Source: Flavobacteriales bacterium (GTDB lineage Bacteria > Bacteroidota > Bacteroidia > NS11-12g > UBA955). Taken from it: a DNA stretch of 5,943 nucleotides. The notes under the pieces were generated by a model. It was not told the DNA's origin. It saw only the letters and a program-made list of their open reading frames with translations, and searched no databases. A program made the translations under genes and the position numbers. Positions 1 to 5,943 of this stretch are shown here, one piece after another (positions within the stretch are counted from its first letter, which is position 1; each line of letters begins with the position of its first letter). Where the stretch lies: assembly GCA_947472115.1 (NCBI GenBank), contig CANIZU010000120.1:1-5943 (forward strand), written 5' to 3'.

Positions 1-397
1 ACCCATCCAAGAAAAAATCCTCGTCACCGCCGATACCATCGTCTTCATCAACAACCGCGTGCTCAATAAACCGGCAAACGCCCAAGAAGCCGCGGAAATG
101 CTCACCGCCCTCAGCAATCAAACCCATACCGTTTATACGGGCGTTTGCCTCCGGAACGACATCCATTTACATACCTTCTACGACAAAACCGAGGTCACAT
201 TCCACCCCCTCAGCGCCGCCGAAATCCAACATTACATTGAAAACTTTGCCCCGTACGACAAAGCAGGTTCATACGGAGTACAAGACTGGATGGGATATAT
301 CGGCGTGAAAGGAATCCAAGGATGCTTTTACAACGTCATGGGATTCCCTGTCGCCAAATTCTATCGCGAACTATCCGCGTTTTGTCAACGCCAATAA
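1..397 (+). CDS. maf: Maf-family nucleoside triphosphate pyrophosphatase, 5'-truncated by window edge
   Basis: Cytoplasmic Maf/YhdE-family enzyme. The family hydrolyses non-canonical or pyrimidine nucleoside triphosphates (dTTP/UTP in the YhdE branch) to the monophosphate and pyrophosphate, and has been linked to septum inhibition. The open frame runs from base 2 to a TAA at 395-397, giving 131 visible residues. Family members have about 190-200, so roughly 60 N-terminal residues, including the Ser-x-x-Arg-Arg substrate loop, lie left of the window. Visible hallmarks are the TADT block with the catalytic-type Asp at bases 32-34, the following LNKP lysine-proline, the SNQTHTVYTGV strand, and the C-terminal block DKAGSYGVQ...GIQGCFYNVMGFP. 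The Gln in YGVQ fits the dTTP/UTP-specific branch. The GTG at 59-61 is an internal valine, not the start, because conserved Maf sequence precedes it in frame. It converges on the peptidase gene. Family assignment is firm; substrate is inferred. Confidence 0.93.
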   Translation, partial: PIQEKILVTADTIVFINNRVLNKPANAQEAAEMLTALSNQTHTVYTGVCLRNDIHLHTFYDKTEVTFHPLSAAEIQHYIENFAPYDKAGSYGVQDWMGYIGVKGIQGCFYNVMGFPVAKFYRELSAFCQRQ

Positions 398-414
398 ATT
401 CGGGTCAGTCGCAA
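398..414. other. 17-base convergent gap between maf and the S8 peptidase gene
   Basis: The TAA of maf (395-397) and the TAA of the minus-strand peptidase (415-417) face each other with only 17 bases between them. I see no inverted repeat followed by a T-run in the gap or in the few tens of bases on either side. Any terminator for either gene must therefore be weak, Rho-dependent, or inside the opposing gene, and the two transcripts probably overlap at their 3' ends. Confidence 0.6.
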
Positions 415-1983
415 TTACTTCACCAATAAGATCGTAGCCATATTCAACGCCTTCTCGGCATTGATCAAACCACCCGTGGTGCTCAAAGTTGGAAATGCAA
501 CCTTCGTCTTTTTTGATCCAGGCAAAATTACCTTGCTGTCAACACGTGTTACCGTTTCTTCCATCACCATCTTCACATCCTTGGCCGTCATCGAAGGGTT
601 TCGGCTCCAAATAAACGCACAAACACCTGCACAAACCGGCGATGCCATACTCGTACCATCAAAATACGCATATCCATTGTTGGGAATGGTACTGTAAATG
701 CTCTGACCTGGCGCAAATACATCCACATTATGAGAACCGTAATTGCTAAAATCCGTTGCCAATTTTTTCTTAGGCTGACGACTCGCACCCACCTCAATCC
801 AGTTGTCGGCAAAATTACCCCCACCCAATGAATCATTCGGATAGTTTGACGTAACATCATTGTCCTGGGAACTATTTCCCGATGCATGCACCAACAAAAC
901 ACCATGATCCCTTGCATAAACAACCGCCTCATTCACCACATCCTTATCCCAAGAAAAACCCTTTCCAAAACTCATATTGATAATTTTGGCGCCATTGTCA
1001 ACCGCATAACGAATCCCATTAGCCACATCCTTATCGCGCTCATCCCCATCAGGAACCACGCGAATTGCCATGATTTTCACATTGTCAGCAACACCATCCA
1101 AGCCTATTCCATTGCCACGAACCGCACCAATAATTCCCGAAACATGGGTACCATGCGATGCATCAGGCCCTGCAACATTGTTATTGCCATAACCAATTTC
1201 ATGCGGATCATCGTAGTTATCGCCCACAATATCCCTAGGCTTGTAATCCAAATTGTATTGGTATTTCACCGACGCTTCCATGCCATGCATTCCCTGAATT
1301 ATCGCTTCATCCAATTGATTATAACCCATCAAACTAACTACGGTCGCAATTCGATCCCTGAGTTTTTCCTCGCTCGCGTCCACTTTTAACTCTTTGATTT
1401 CCTTGCCACTAGGGGCCGCCTTGCCCAAACGAGTTGCGTAACTATGCAACGATTTCTGAAATTTTTCCATGCCCTCATACTGCGTTTTTTGCTTTTCGAT
1501 GGTTCCTTCAATCTCCGTTTTCATCGACATATACTGAGCATACCCAGGACGCTGAGTGTCCTCGGCTGTAGGATTTTTAAACTGCTCACGCAAACGCAAA
1601 TACACGCGGATTTTTTCCAAATGATCGTATTCTACCATACGGCCATCCTTACCACCAATAAAATTCCAACCCACTGTATCGTCCACGTATCCATTCCTGT
1701 CATCATCGATGTTATTAAATGGAATTTCATTCGGATTATGCCAAATCACATCCTTCAAATCAGGATGGTTGATATCTACCCCGCCATCAATTACCGCCAC
1801 AATAATGGTCTTCGATGGCAATTTCGCCGCTGGACTCGCATACGCTGCATCCAAAGAAATGCCCATGTTTTTCTTCGATGGCTTTGAATGATACCAATGC
1901 TTGTCTGGCTTTGATTCTCCTTTTTGTGCTTGTAACACAGTGCCCATCCCTAAGATAAGCCCCAATAATATTGTCTTTTTCAT
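415..1983 (-). CDS. Secreted S8 (subtilisin-like) serine peptidase with long Asp-His insert
   Basis: Exported subtilase of 522 residues. Residues 1-19 form a signal peptide (MKK, hydrophobic stretch, LQA), with likely cleavage before Gln20. The complete triad is visible: Asp66 in VAVIDGGVD, His277 in SHGTHVSG and Ser445 in GTSMASP, with the oxyanion Asn370 in HASGN. About 210 residues separate Asp66 and His277, against about 32 in classic subtilisin. The insert starts with an acidic, calcium-site-like run (NNIDDDRNGYVDD, 90-102), continues with GWNFIGGKDGR, then a charged, probably helical part at 120-215. This layout is known among Bacteroidota subtilases. The protein ends soon after the catalytic domain, with no visible type IX sorting domain, lipobox or C-terminal anchor, so it is probably periplasmic or released. 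The ATG is fixed by the signal peptide and an in-frame stop 30 bases upstream, which is the methyltransferase stop. It is the last gene of the minus-strand set. Substrate unknown. Confidence 0.94.
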   Translation of the reverse strand: MKKTILLGLILGMGTVLQAQKGESKPDKHWYHSKPSKKNMGISLDAAYASPAAKLPSKTIIVAVIDGGVDINHPDLKDVIWHNPNEIPFNNIDDDRNGYVDDTVGWNFIGGKDGRMVEYDHLEKIRVYLRLREQFKNPTAEDTQRPGYAQYMSMKTEIEGTIEKQKTQYEGMEKFQKSLHSYATRLGKAAPSGKEIKELKVDASEEKLRDRIATVVSLMGYNQLDEAIIQGMHGMEASVKYQYNLDYKPRDIVGDNYDDPHEIGYGNNNVAGPDASHGTHVSGIIGAVRGNGIGLDGVADNVKIMAIRVVPDGDERDKDVANGIRYAVDNGAKIINMSFGKGFSWDKDVVNEAVVYARDHGVLLVHASGNSSQDNDVTSNYPNDSLGGGNFADNWIEVGASRQPKKKLATDFSNYGSHNVDVFAPGQSIYSTIPNNGYAYFDGTSMASPVCAGVCAFIWSRNPSMTAKDVKMVMEETVTRVDSKVILPGSKKTKVAFPTLSTTGGLINAEKALNMATILLVK

Positions 1984-2013
1984 AGAATTGTTTTCGATTT
2001 TTATACTCTGATT

Positions 2014-2799
2014 TTAACGTACTCGCTTGCAAGTTACCAAAATGCTGACAGCCTTAAATGGAATTTTCGTTGTGTCGGTTGAAAAAACCCACCGACGTAA
2101 AAAATTCTGCAAGGGCGCCCATTTAATGACATCCATCGGTGCTGTGATATATACAACAGTAAGAATCTCAAACCCATGTAGCTCCAATAATTTGCAAATC
2201 CTCCGCTTGGTGTAGGTTCTCGCATGCGACCACCGCTCATGCAAAGGCCTCGGCAACCATCCAAAAAATGGCACCCGATTCCAAGGCAACAAGGGCAACT
2301 TTGCGCCATGTGTTTCAAAAATCCACCACTTATTAGGCACCGAAATTGCTGCCAATCCACCCATTTTTAAACTCTTTGCATAATTCGCAACACCCTCCTC
2401 GCCCGGTAAATGCTCAATCACCTCAAAGCTAATCAGTCGGTCCGCCGCCGGCTCAAAGGCCTTTCCCATGATGTCCCAAACCTGAAATTCGGCATTGTCC
2501 ACGCCCAATTCACGCTGCAACGCATCAAACGACGACCTATGCACATCTGCATACTCCAAACCCTTCACCGAAGCAAAATCCGCCGCCAAAGGCAAACAAG
2601 TATTTCCATTGCCACAGCCGATCTCCACCAATGTTTTATCCTTACCTAAAAAGTCAAGACCCTTTACACCTATTAAATCCGACATCCCTCGAACGAGTCT
2701 TATCCGACGTTGAACCAACAAGTCGTTCGCATCCGCAGGCTTACCCAAATAATGTCCACCTTCAATCAATGCCTTATCTACCCTGTCTGTGTTTCCCAT
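2014..2799 (-). CDS. Class I SAM-dependent methyltransferase
   Basis: Cytoplasmic methyltransferase of 261 residues with a Rossmann-like fold. The SAM-binding motif I is LVEIGCGNGN (57-66). Glu82 ends the second strand, where the ribose hydroxyls are usually held. VWDI with Asp109 fits the adenine-contacting motif, and ISFEVIEHLP (123-132) is the usual post-motif II block of the Methyltransf_11/23/25 group. After it comes SVPNKWWIFETHG (153-165), then an aromatic and proline-rich segment (168-190) that probably shapes the acceptor site. No membrane segment is evident. The ATG at 2799-2797 is preceded by an in-frame TAA 12 bases upstream, so no longer start is possible. A purine run AGAAG lies about 7 bases before it and could serve as a weak ribosome site. 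It lies 39 bases after the glycosyltransferase and 30 before the peptidase, so O-methylation of a sugar or lipid intermediate is plausible. That role is inference; quinone-type or other small-molecule acceptors are not excluded. Confidence 0.88.
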   Translation of the reverse strand: MGNTDRVDKALIEGGHYLGKPADANDLLVQRRIRLVRGMSDLIGVKGLDFLGKDKTLVEIGCGNGNTCLPLAADFASVKGLEYADVHRSSFDALQRELGVDNAEFQVWDIMGKAFEPAADRLISFEVIEHLPGEEGVANYAKSLKMGGLAAISVPNKWWIFETHGAKLPLLPWNRVPFFGWLPRPLHERWSHARTYTKRRICKLLELHGFEILTVVYITAPMDVIKWAPLQNFLRRWVFSTDTTKIPFKAVSILVTCKRVR

Positions 2800-2838
2800 G
2801 CAATAGCTTCTTTAAAATCTCCTTGCGAGCCGCAGCGC

Positions 2839-3624
2839 TCACTTTCCCAACAAATGTAATTTAAATAACAATCTCCTCAATAATATCCATCCGTGAGCAA
2901 ACAAATTCGGAAGCCATCCATAGTGCTTTTCCAACACCAAATATCTCTCCTTCCAAGCTTTCTGAGTATGCTGAGCGCTGCTACCGCCCAACTCAAAATT
3001 GCTAATCACAAAGGAACTTCGGAACGATTGACCCTGCATCCGCTTTAATATTTGAATGATCCAATCCACATCCGCCGCCTGCCTATACTGCAAATCAAAA
3101 CGTGGAACCAAACTCCGCTTTGCCAAAAAACTCTGATGACAAATGTTCATCCCGTACCTAAAACTTCCTCCATGCAGTCGCGCGGGAAATGGCTGCGGTT
3201 TCAACTTCGATATCAATCCCACCGGCCTTCCCGCCTCATCCATGAATTCCGTATCACCAAAAATTACATCGGGTAACTCCGCCGGCATTTCCCCCACCAA
3301 TTTCTCCACCACATCCGCCGCATGAATGGTATCCCCAGCATTCATAAACCAAACATAAACACCCTTACACCGCTCCAAACCCTTGTTCATCGCATCGTAA
3401 ATGCCTCCATCTTTCTCAGATACCACGACATCTATCTGATCACCCAACGATTCTAAATAAGCTACACTGCCATCCGTGCTTCCACCATCAATTACAATCC
3501 ATTCAAAAGCCTTACGCTCGGTCTGACCCATAATGGAATCCGCCGTTCGGCGCAGTCCATCCAAATCATTGTAATGAATGGTGACAATAGAAAATAACAG
3601 AGGATTCGACACTGGGTTTGTCAT
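2839..3624 (-). CDS. Glycosyltransferase family 2 (GT-A fold)
   Basis: Predicted inverting GT2 enzyme of 261 residues that transfers a sugar from a nucleotide-sugar donor at the cytoplasmic face. The GT-A landmarks are in order: FSIVTIHYND (11-20), the nucleotide-binding IDGGSTDG (45-52), SEKDGGIYDAMNKG (69-82), then the metal-site block WFMNAGD (92-98) in place of a classic DxD. AADVDW (183-188) supplies the later acidic residues usual near the acceptor. The set resembles the WcaE-like soluble GT2s of exopolysaccharide clusters. There are no C-terminal transmembrane pairs as in polyprenyl-phosphate sugar synthases, but the tail at 237-261 is hydrophobic and basic (two Arg, two Lys, many Leu), suggesting peripheral membrane contact. 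The ATG is chosen because the beta-1 strand follows within 10 residues and the upstream stop is 11 bases away. Purine-rich sequence upstream lies inside the end of the YfhO gene. Donor and acceptor cannot be read from sequence. Confidence 0.92.
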   Translation of the reverse strand: MTNPVSNPLLFSIVTIHYNDLDGLRRTADSIMGQTERKAFEWIVIDGGSTDGSVAYLESLGDQIDVVVSEKDGGIYDAMNKGLERCKGVYVWFMNAGDTIHAADVVEKLVGEMPAELPDVIFGDTEFMDEAGRPVGLISKLKPQPFPARLHGGSFRYGMNICHQSFLAKRSLVPRFDLQYRQAADVDWIIQILKRMQGQSFRSSFVISNFELGGSSAQHTQKAWKERYLVLEKHYGWLPNLFAHGWILLRRLLFKLHLLGK

Positions 3625-3635
3625 TCGCCCACGGT

Positions 3636-5943
3636 TTATGCCGCTTCCTCTTCCTTCTTCATGCCTAATTGAAGTAAACTTCCAGCAACCAACAACAAAA
3701 TCAATGCAGATGATGCCACCTCAATATTCAACATCATACTGCGATCTGAAGGCTCATAAACCCACACAATCTCATGACTTCCTGCCGGTACTTCCAAGCC
3801 TCTCAAAATATAATTCACACGCAAAGCCTGAGCTTCTTTTCCGTCAACAAATGCCTTCCATGCTCCGTTTTTCTCGTTGTAGTAAATCTCACTAAACACA
3901 GCCAACCCAGCATTAGAATTATTACTCTTGTATGCAATACTGTCGTTGCTATAATATGTTTGAGAAATACCGGCAGCAGAATCAAGGCTAAACGACCTTG
4001 ACTGCAATGTCAATCCTTTTGAACCACCGTCAACCTTACCCGAATAATCGGCTTTTTCTATCACCGCATTCTTTTTCAAATCCATAAAATTGATATCGCT
4101 CAATGCATCTTTCGCTGTGGCCGCTTCCTTCACCGAATCCACAAACCAAGCATGTCCCAATGCCGTATTTCGAGGAACCACAATCTCAGATTTCTGATCC
4201 TGCGACAAACCAATGATATAACCGCAATTCAACATGTCCAACGCATGATTATTCATGATATCGCCAGTTCCAGTGGGTCCTGCAGCACTAATGCAATACG
4301 ACATCACATCTTGGTATCTGCTCATTTTAGCTGGATGGTAACCACCCACATTCTTGTGGAATGCACCCGCCGTATTGTCGTTGAAAGTATGATTGATACC
4401 ACCCCTGTAATCAATTACACGCTTGCCGTCCTTGTTATTCGCAATGATCTGGTTGTCAACCGCCGATGGCATAATCGCCTCCTCCGTTTCCTTGTCCTCC
4501 CAATTGTCGTCGGTTAAATAACGCTTAGAAACACCCATCATATCAAACGATACCATTCCAATCACCAACAATCCAGTAACCAAAGCACTTATCTGCTTCT
4601 TCAATATCATATAAATCAAGAACAACAAAGCACCCATAAACATAATGCTTCGGAATATGTCGTTCCAAACCATCGTGCTACGCAACGACTTGATTTTGGT
4701 CACCGTTTCCATTCCACCCTGTTCCGCAATTCGCTTGTCGGTCTCAGCAGCACTGAAATCCGTACCCATCGTAATCACAATCATCAACGCCACCAACACA
4801 ATCGATACAATGGCAGTTAATTTCATCACACGCTGCTTGCCAGCAGCACTCAATCCGTCTTCCGCCATCAATGTGATAAAACGATGCAATCCCAATAAAC
4901 CGATCATTGGCACCACAACTTGAGCAATCACCAATGCCATCATCGGCGTTCTAAACTTATTATAGTAAGGAAGGTTGTTAAATAAGAATTCATTCAATGG
5001 GAAATAGCGACCCATACCAAGTAACAGGGCGACAATAAACGTGACCAATCCAAAAATGGCCCAACGATAATTCAATACAGCTCCCTCACTTTGAGGCTTA
5101 TCCTTGCGCCAAACGAACGCCAAAATCAAACCAAATACAAATAAGAACATCATCGTAGCACCCAGATAAACCGGACCACTGGTAAACTGCAAATCACCAA
5201 AATACAATGGCAAACGCGTATCACCAAAATCTGCATCGCTCACCATTTCATTGGAACTTCCGCCCTTAAAACCTGGGACCATCAACGTAAACGATTCATC
5301 CACACCGTAACTCCATGAGAATGCATATTCCATATCCAAACCCTTCTTACCCACCTGCTTGCCTTTGCTGCCATTATCAGCCTCCACCGCAGATCCACCG
5401 CGCATGGTTGCTTTTGCATAATCATTGGTATCCGACAATTTTCCGATGCAGGTTAAAACCGCCAATCCCATAGCTACGGCGGCAATTCCTGATGACATCA
5501 ATACATGTTTGAAGTCCTTATTTTTTATAGCGAATGCCCATTCAACCAAGAAGTAAACGGCTACCATAATTCCCGCATAGTAGGCAATTTGATAGTGGAA
5601 ATAATTCACTACCATCCCAAAAAAGAGGGCAGTGACAGCGGCACCCAACAAATATTTACGCTGACTTAACAAGGCCAATCCACCAATCACACCAGGCATC
5701 ACACCCATTGCCAAAACCTTGGTGATATGACCTGCTTCGTAACTCGAAATACTGAACGTCATAAAGGCATAACCCACAGCACCCGCCGCCGCCAACCATC
5801 GATCTACCTTCACCGAAAGTAGCAACACAAACATACTTAACATCGAAACAAACAAGAAGTTGAACGGCGATTTCACCAATCCAAACAACTCTGTTACCTT
5901 GTATTTCAACAACAAACTGCTTTGCTCAACACCGGTAATCAAA
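3636..5943 (-). CDS. YfhO-family multi-pass membrane protein, N-terminus cut by window edge
   Basis: Large integral membrane protein; 768 residues are visible. The frame is still open at the right edge: the TTG at 5942-5940 is an internal leucine, not a start. By comparison with the family about 100 residues are missing, including the first extracytoplasmic loop where GT-C enzymes carry key acidic residues. About 12 hydrophobic segments fall between visible residues 26 and 468, and one more at about 738-760, followed by a charged KKEEEAA tail. Family blocks are SWSYGVDESFTLMVPGFKGG (209-228), GRYFPLNEFLFNNLPYYNKFRTPMMAL (311-337) and the late GSHEIVWVYEP (721-731). A soluble, probably extracytoplasmic domain of some 270 residues (470-737) precedes the last helix. 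Bacillus YfhO takes part in lipoteichoic-acid glycosylation; Bacteroidota make no such polymer, so the acceptor here is unknown. It is the first visible gene of the set and ends 11 bases before the GT2 start. Confidence 0.9.
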   Translation of the reverse strand, partial: LITGVEQSSLLLKYKVTELFGLVKSPFNFLFVSMLSMFVLLLSVKVDRWLAAAGAVGYAFMTFSISSYEAGHITKVLAMGVMPGVIGGLALLSQRKYLLGAAVTALFFGMVVNYFHYQIAYYAGIMVAVYFLVEWAFAIKNKDFKHVLMSSGIAAVAMGLAVLTCIGKLSDTNDYAKATMRGGSAVEADNGSKGKQVGKKGLDMEYAFSWSYGVDESFTLMVPGFKGGSSNEMVSDADFGDTRLPLYFGDLQFTSGPVYLGATMMFLFVFGLILAFVWRKDKPQSEGAVLNYRWAIFGLVTFIVALLLGMGRYFPLNEFLFNNLPYYNKFRTPMMALVIAQVVVPMIGLLGLHRFITLMAEDGLSAAGKQRVMKLTAIVSIVLVALMIVITMGTDFSAAETDKRIAEQGGMETVTKIKSLRSTMVWNDIFRSIMFMGALLFLIYMILKKQISALVTGLLVIGMVSFDMMGVSKRYLTDDNWEDKETEEAIMPSAVDNQIIANNKDGKRVIDYRGGINHTFNDNTAGAFHKNVGGYHPAKMSRYQDVMSYCISAAGPTGTGDIMNNHALDMLNCGYIIGLSQDQKSEIVVPRNTALGHAWFVDSVKEAATAKDALSDINFMDLKKNAVIEKADYSGKVDGGSKGLTLQSRSFSLDSAAGISQTYYSNDSIAYKSNNSNAGLAVFSEIYYNEKNGAWKAFVDGKEAQALRVNYILRGLEVPAGSHEIVWVYEPSDRSMMLNIEVASSALILLLVAGSLLQLGMKKEEEAA

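Larger units (their letters stand above)
415..5943 (-). other. Probable operon: YfhO protein, GT2, methyltransferase, S8 peptidase
   Basis: Four minus-strand genes follow one another with gaps of 11, 39 and 30 bases. No gap has room for a terminator hairpin plus a promoter, and I find no convincing Bacteroidota-type promoter (TTG, then TAnnTTTG) in any of them. A single transcript starting right of the window is the simplest reading. The first three genes share a glycan or glycolipid theme; the peptidase is thematically different and could have extra promoters inside the methyltransferase gene. Cotranscription is inferred from spacing only. Confidence 0.65.

Noticed and set aside
59..61. GTG as start codon of the maf gene
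   Set aside because: Conserved Maf sequence including the TADT block is encoded in frame before it, and the frame stays open to the window edge.
886..1389. Plus-strand open frame of 167 codons inside the peptidase gene
   Set aside because: It lies antisense to the region holding the catalytic His and the strictly conserved S8 blocks. Its translation is rich in Ile, His, Asn and Arg with no recognisable domain, as expected for a shadow frame.
1444..1887. Plus-strand open frame of 147 codons inside the peptidase gene
   Set aside because: It is antisense to the signal-proximal region and insert of the peptidase. The composition is unnatural and no family motif or signal is present.
2026..2033. 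Perfect 8-base palindrome CTTGCAAG near the end of the methyltransferase gene
   Set aside because: Palindromes this short are expected by chance in a window of this size. There is no loop, T-run or second copy to suggest a terminator or operator.
2005..2057. Possible promoter for the peptidase: TTG, 16 bases, then TACGTTAA on the minus strand
   Set aside because: Only TA and TT of the TAnnTTTG element match and the spacing is at or below the usual range. This is too weak to report as a promoter.
2819..2824. AAGGAG on the minus strand upstream of the methyltransferase as a Shine-Dalgarno site
   Set aside because: It sits 19 bases before the ATG, too far for normal use, and an in-frame TAA 12 bases before the ATG rules out a start closer to it.
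4152..4517. Plus-strand open frame of 121 codons inside the YfhO-family gene
   Set aside because: It is antisense to the soluble domain of a well-supported family member, with no motif and no matching neighbours.

Overview
The window looks like ordinary chromosomal DNA from a member of the Bacteroidota. The evidence is threefold. The YfhO-type membrane protein and the S8 peptidase both have the forms typical of that phylum: the YfhO signature blocks, and a very long Asp-to-His insert in the peptidase. The peptidase signal peptide probably cleaves just before a Gln, as is common there. The starts lack well-placed Shine-Dalgarno sequences. I cannot place it below phylum with confidence.

Layout: on the plus strand, 1-397 holds the C-terminal two thirds of a Maf-family nucleotide pyrophosphatase whose start lies left of the window. 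Everything else is on the minus strand and reads right to left as one tightly packed set. It begins with a large YfhO-family membrane protein (5943-3636, N-terminus cut by the right edge). Next come a family 2 glycosyltransferase (3624-2839), a class I SAM-dependent methyltransferase (2799-2014) and a secreted S8 serine peptidase (1983-415). Gaps between these four genes are 11, 39 and 30 bases, so a single transcript is likely; its promoter would lie right of the window. The peptidase converges on maf with only 17 bases between the stop codons. No stretch over 300 bases lacks a gene.

How they may work together: the YfhO protein (a probable GT-C-fold membrane protein), the GT2 enzyme and the methyltransferase look like a small surface-glycan or glycolipid assembly and modification module. 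This is inferred from families and spacing; no substrate can be read from the sequence. The peptidase may be a passenger at the end of the operon or may act on the same envelope layer. I saw no RNA genes, mobile elements, CRISPR arrays or notable repeats. Nothing here is convincingly a new system; the point most worth following is the YfhO-GT2-methyltransferase linkage.
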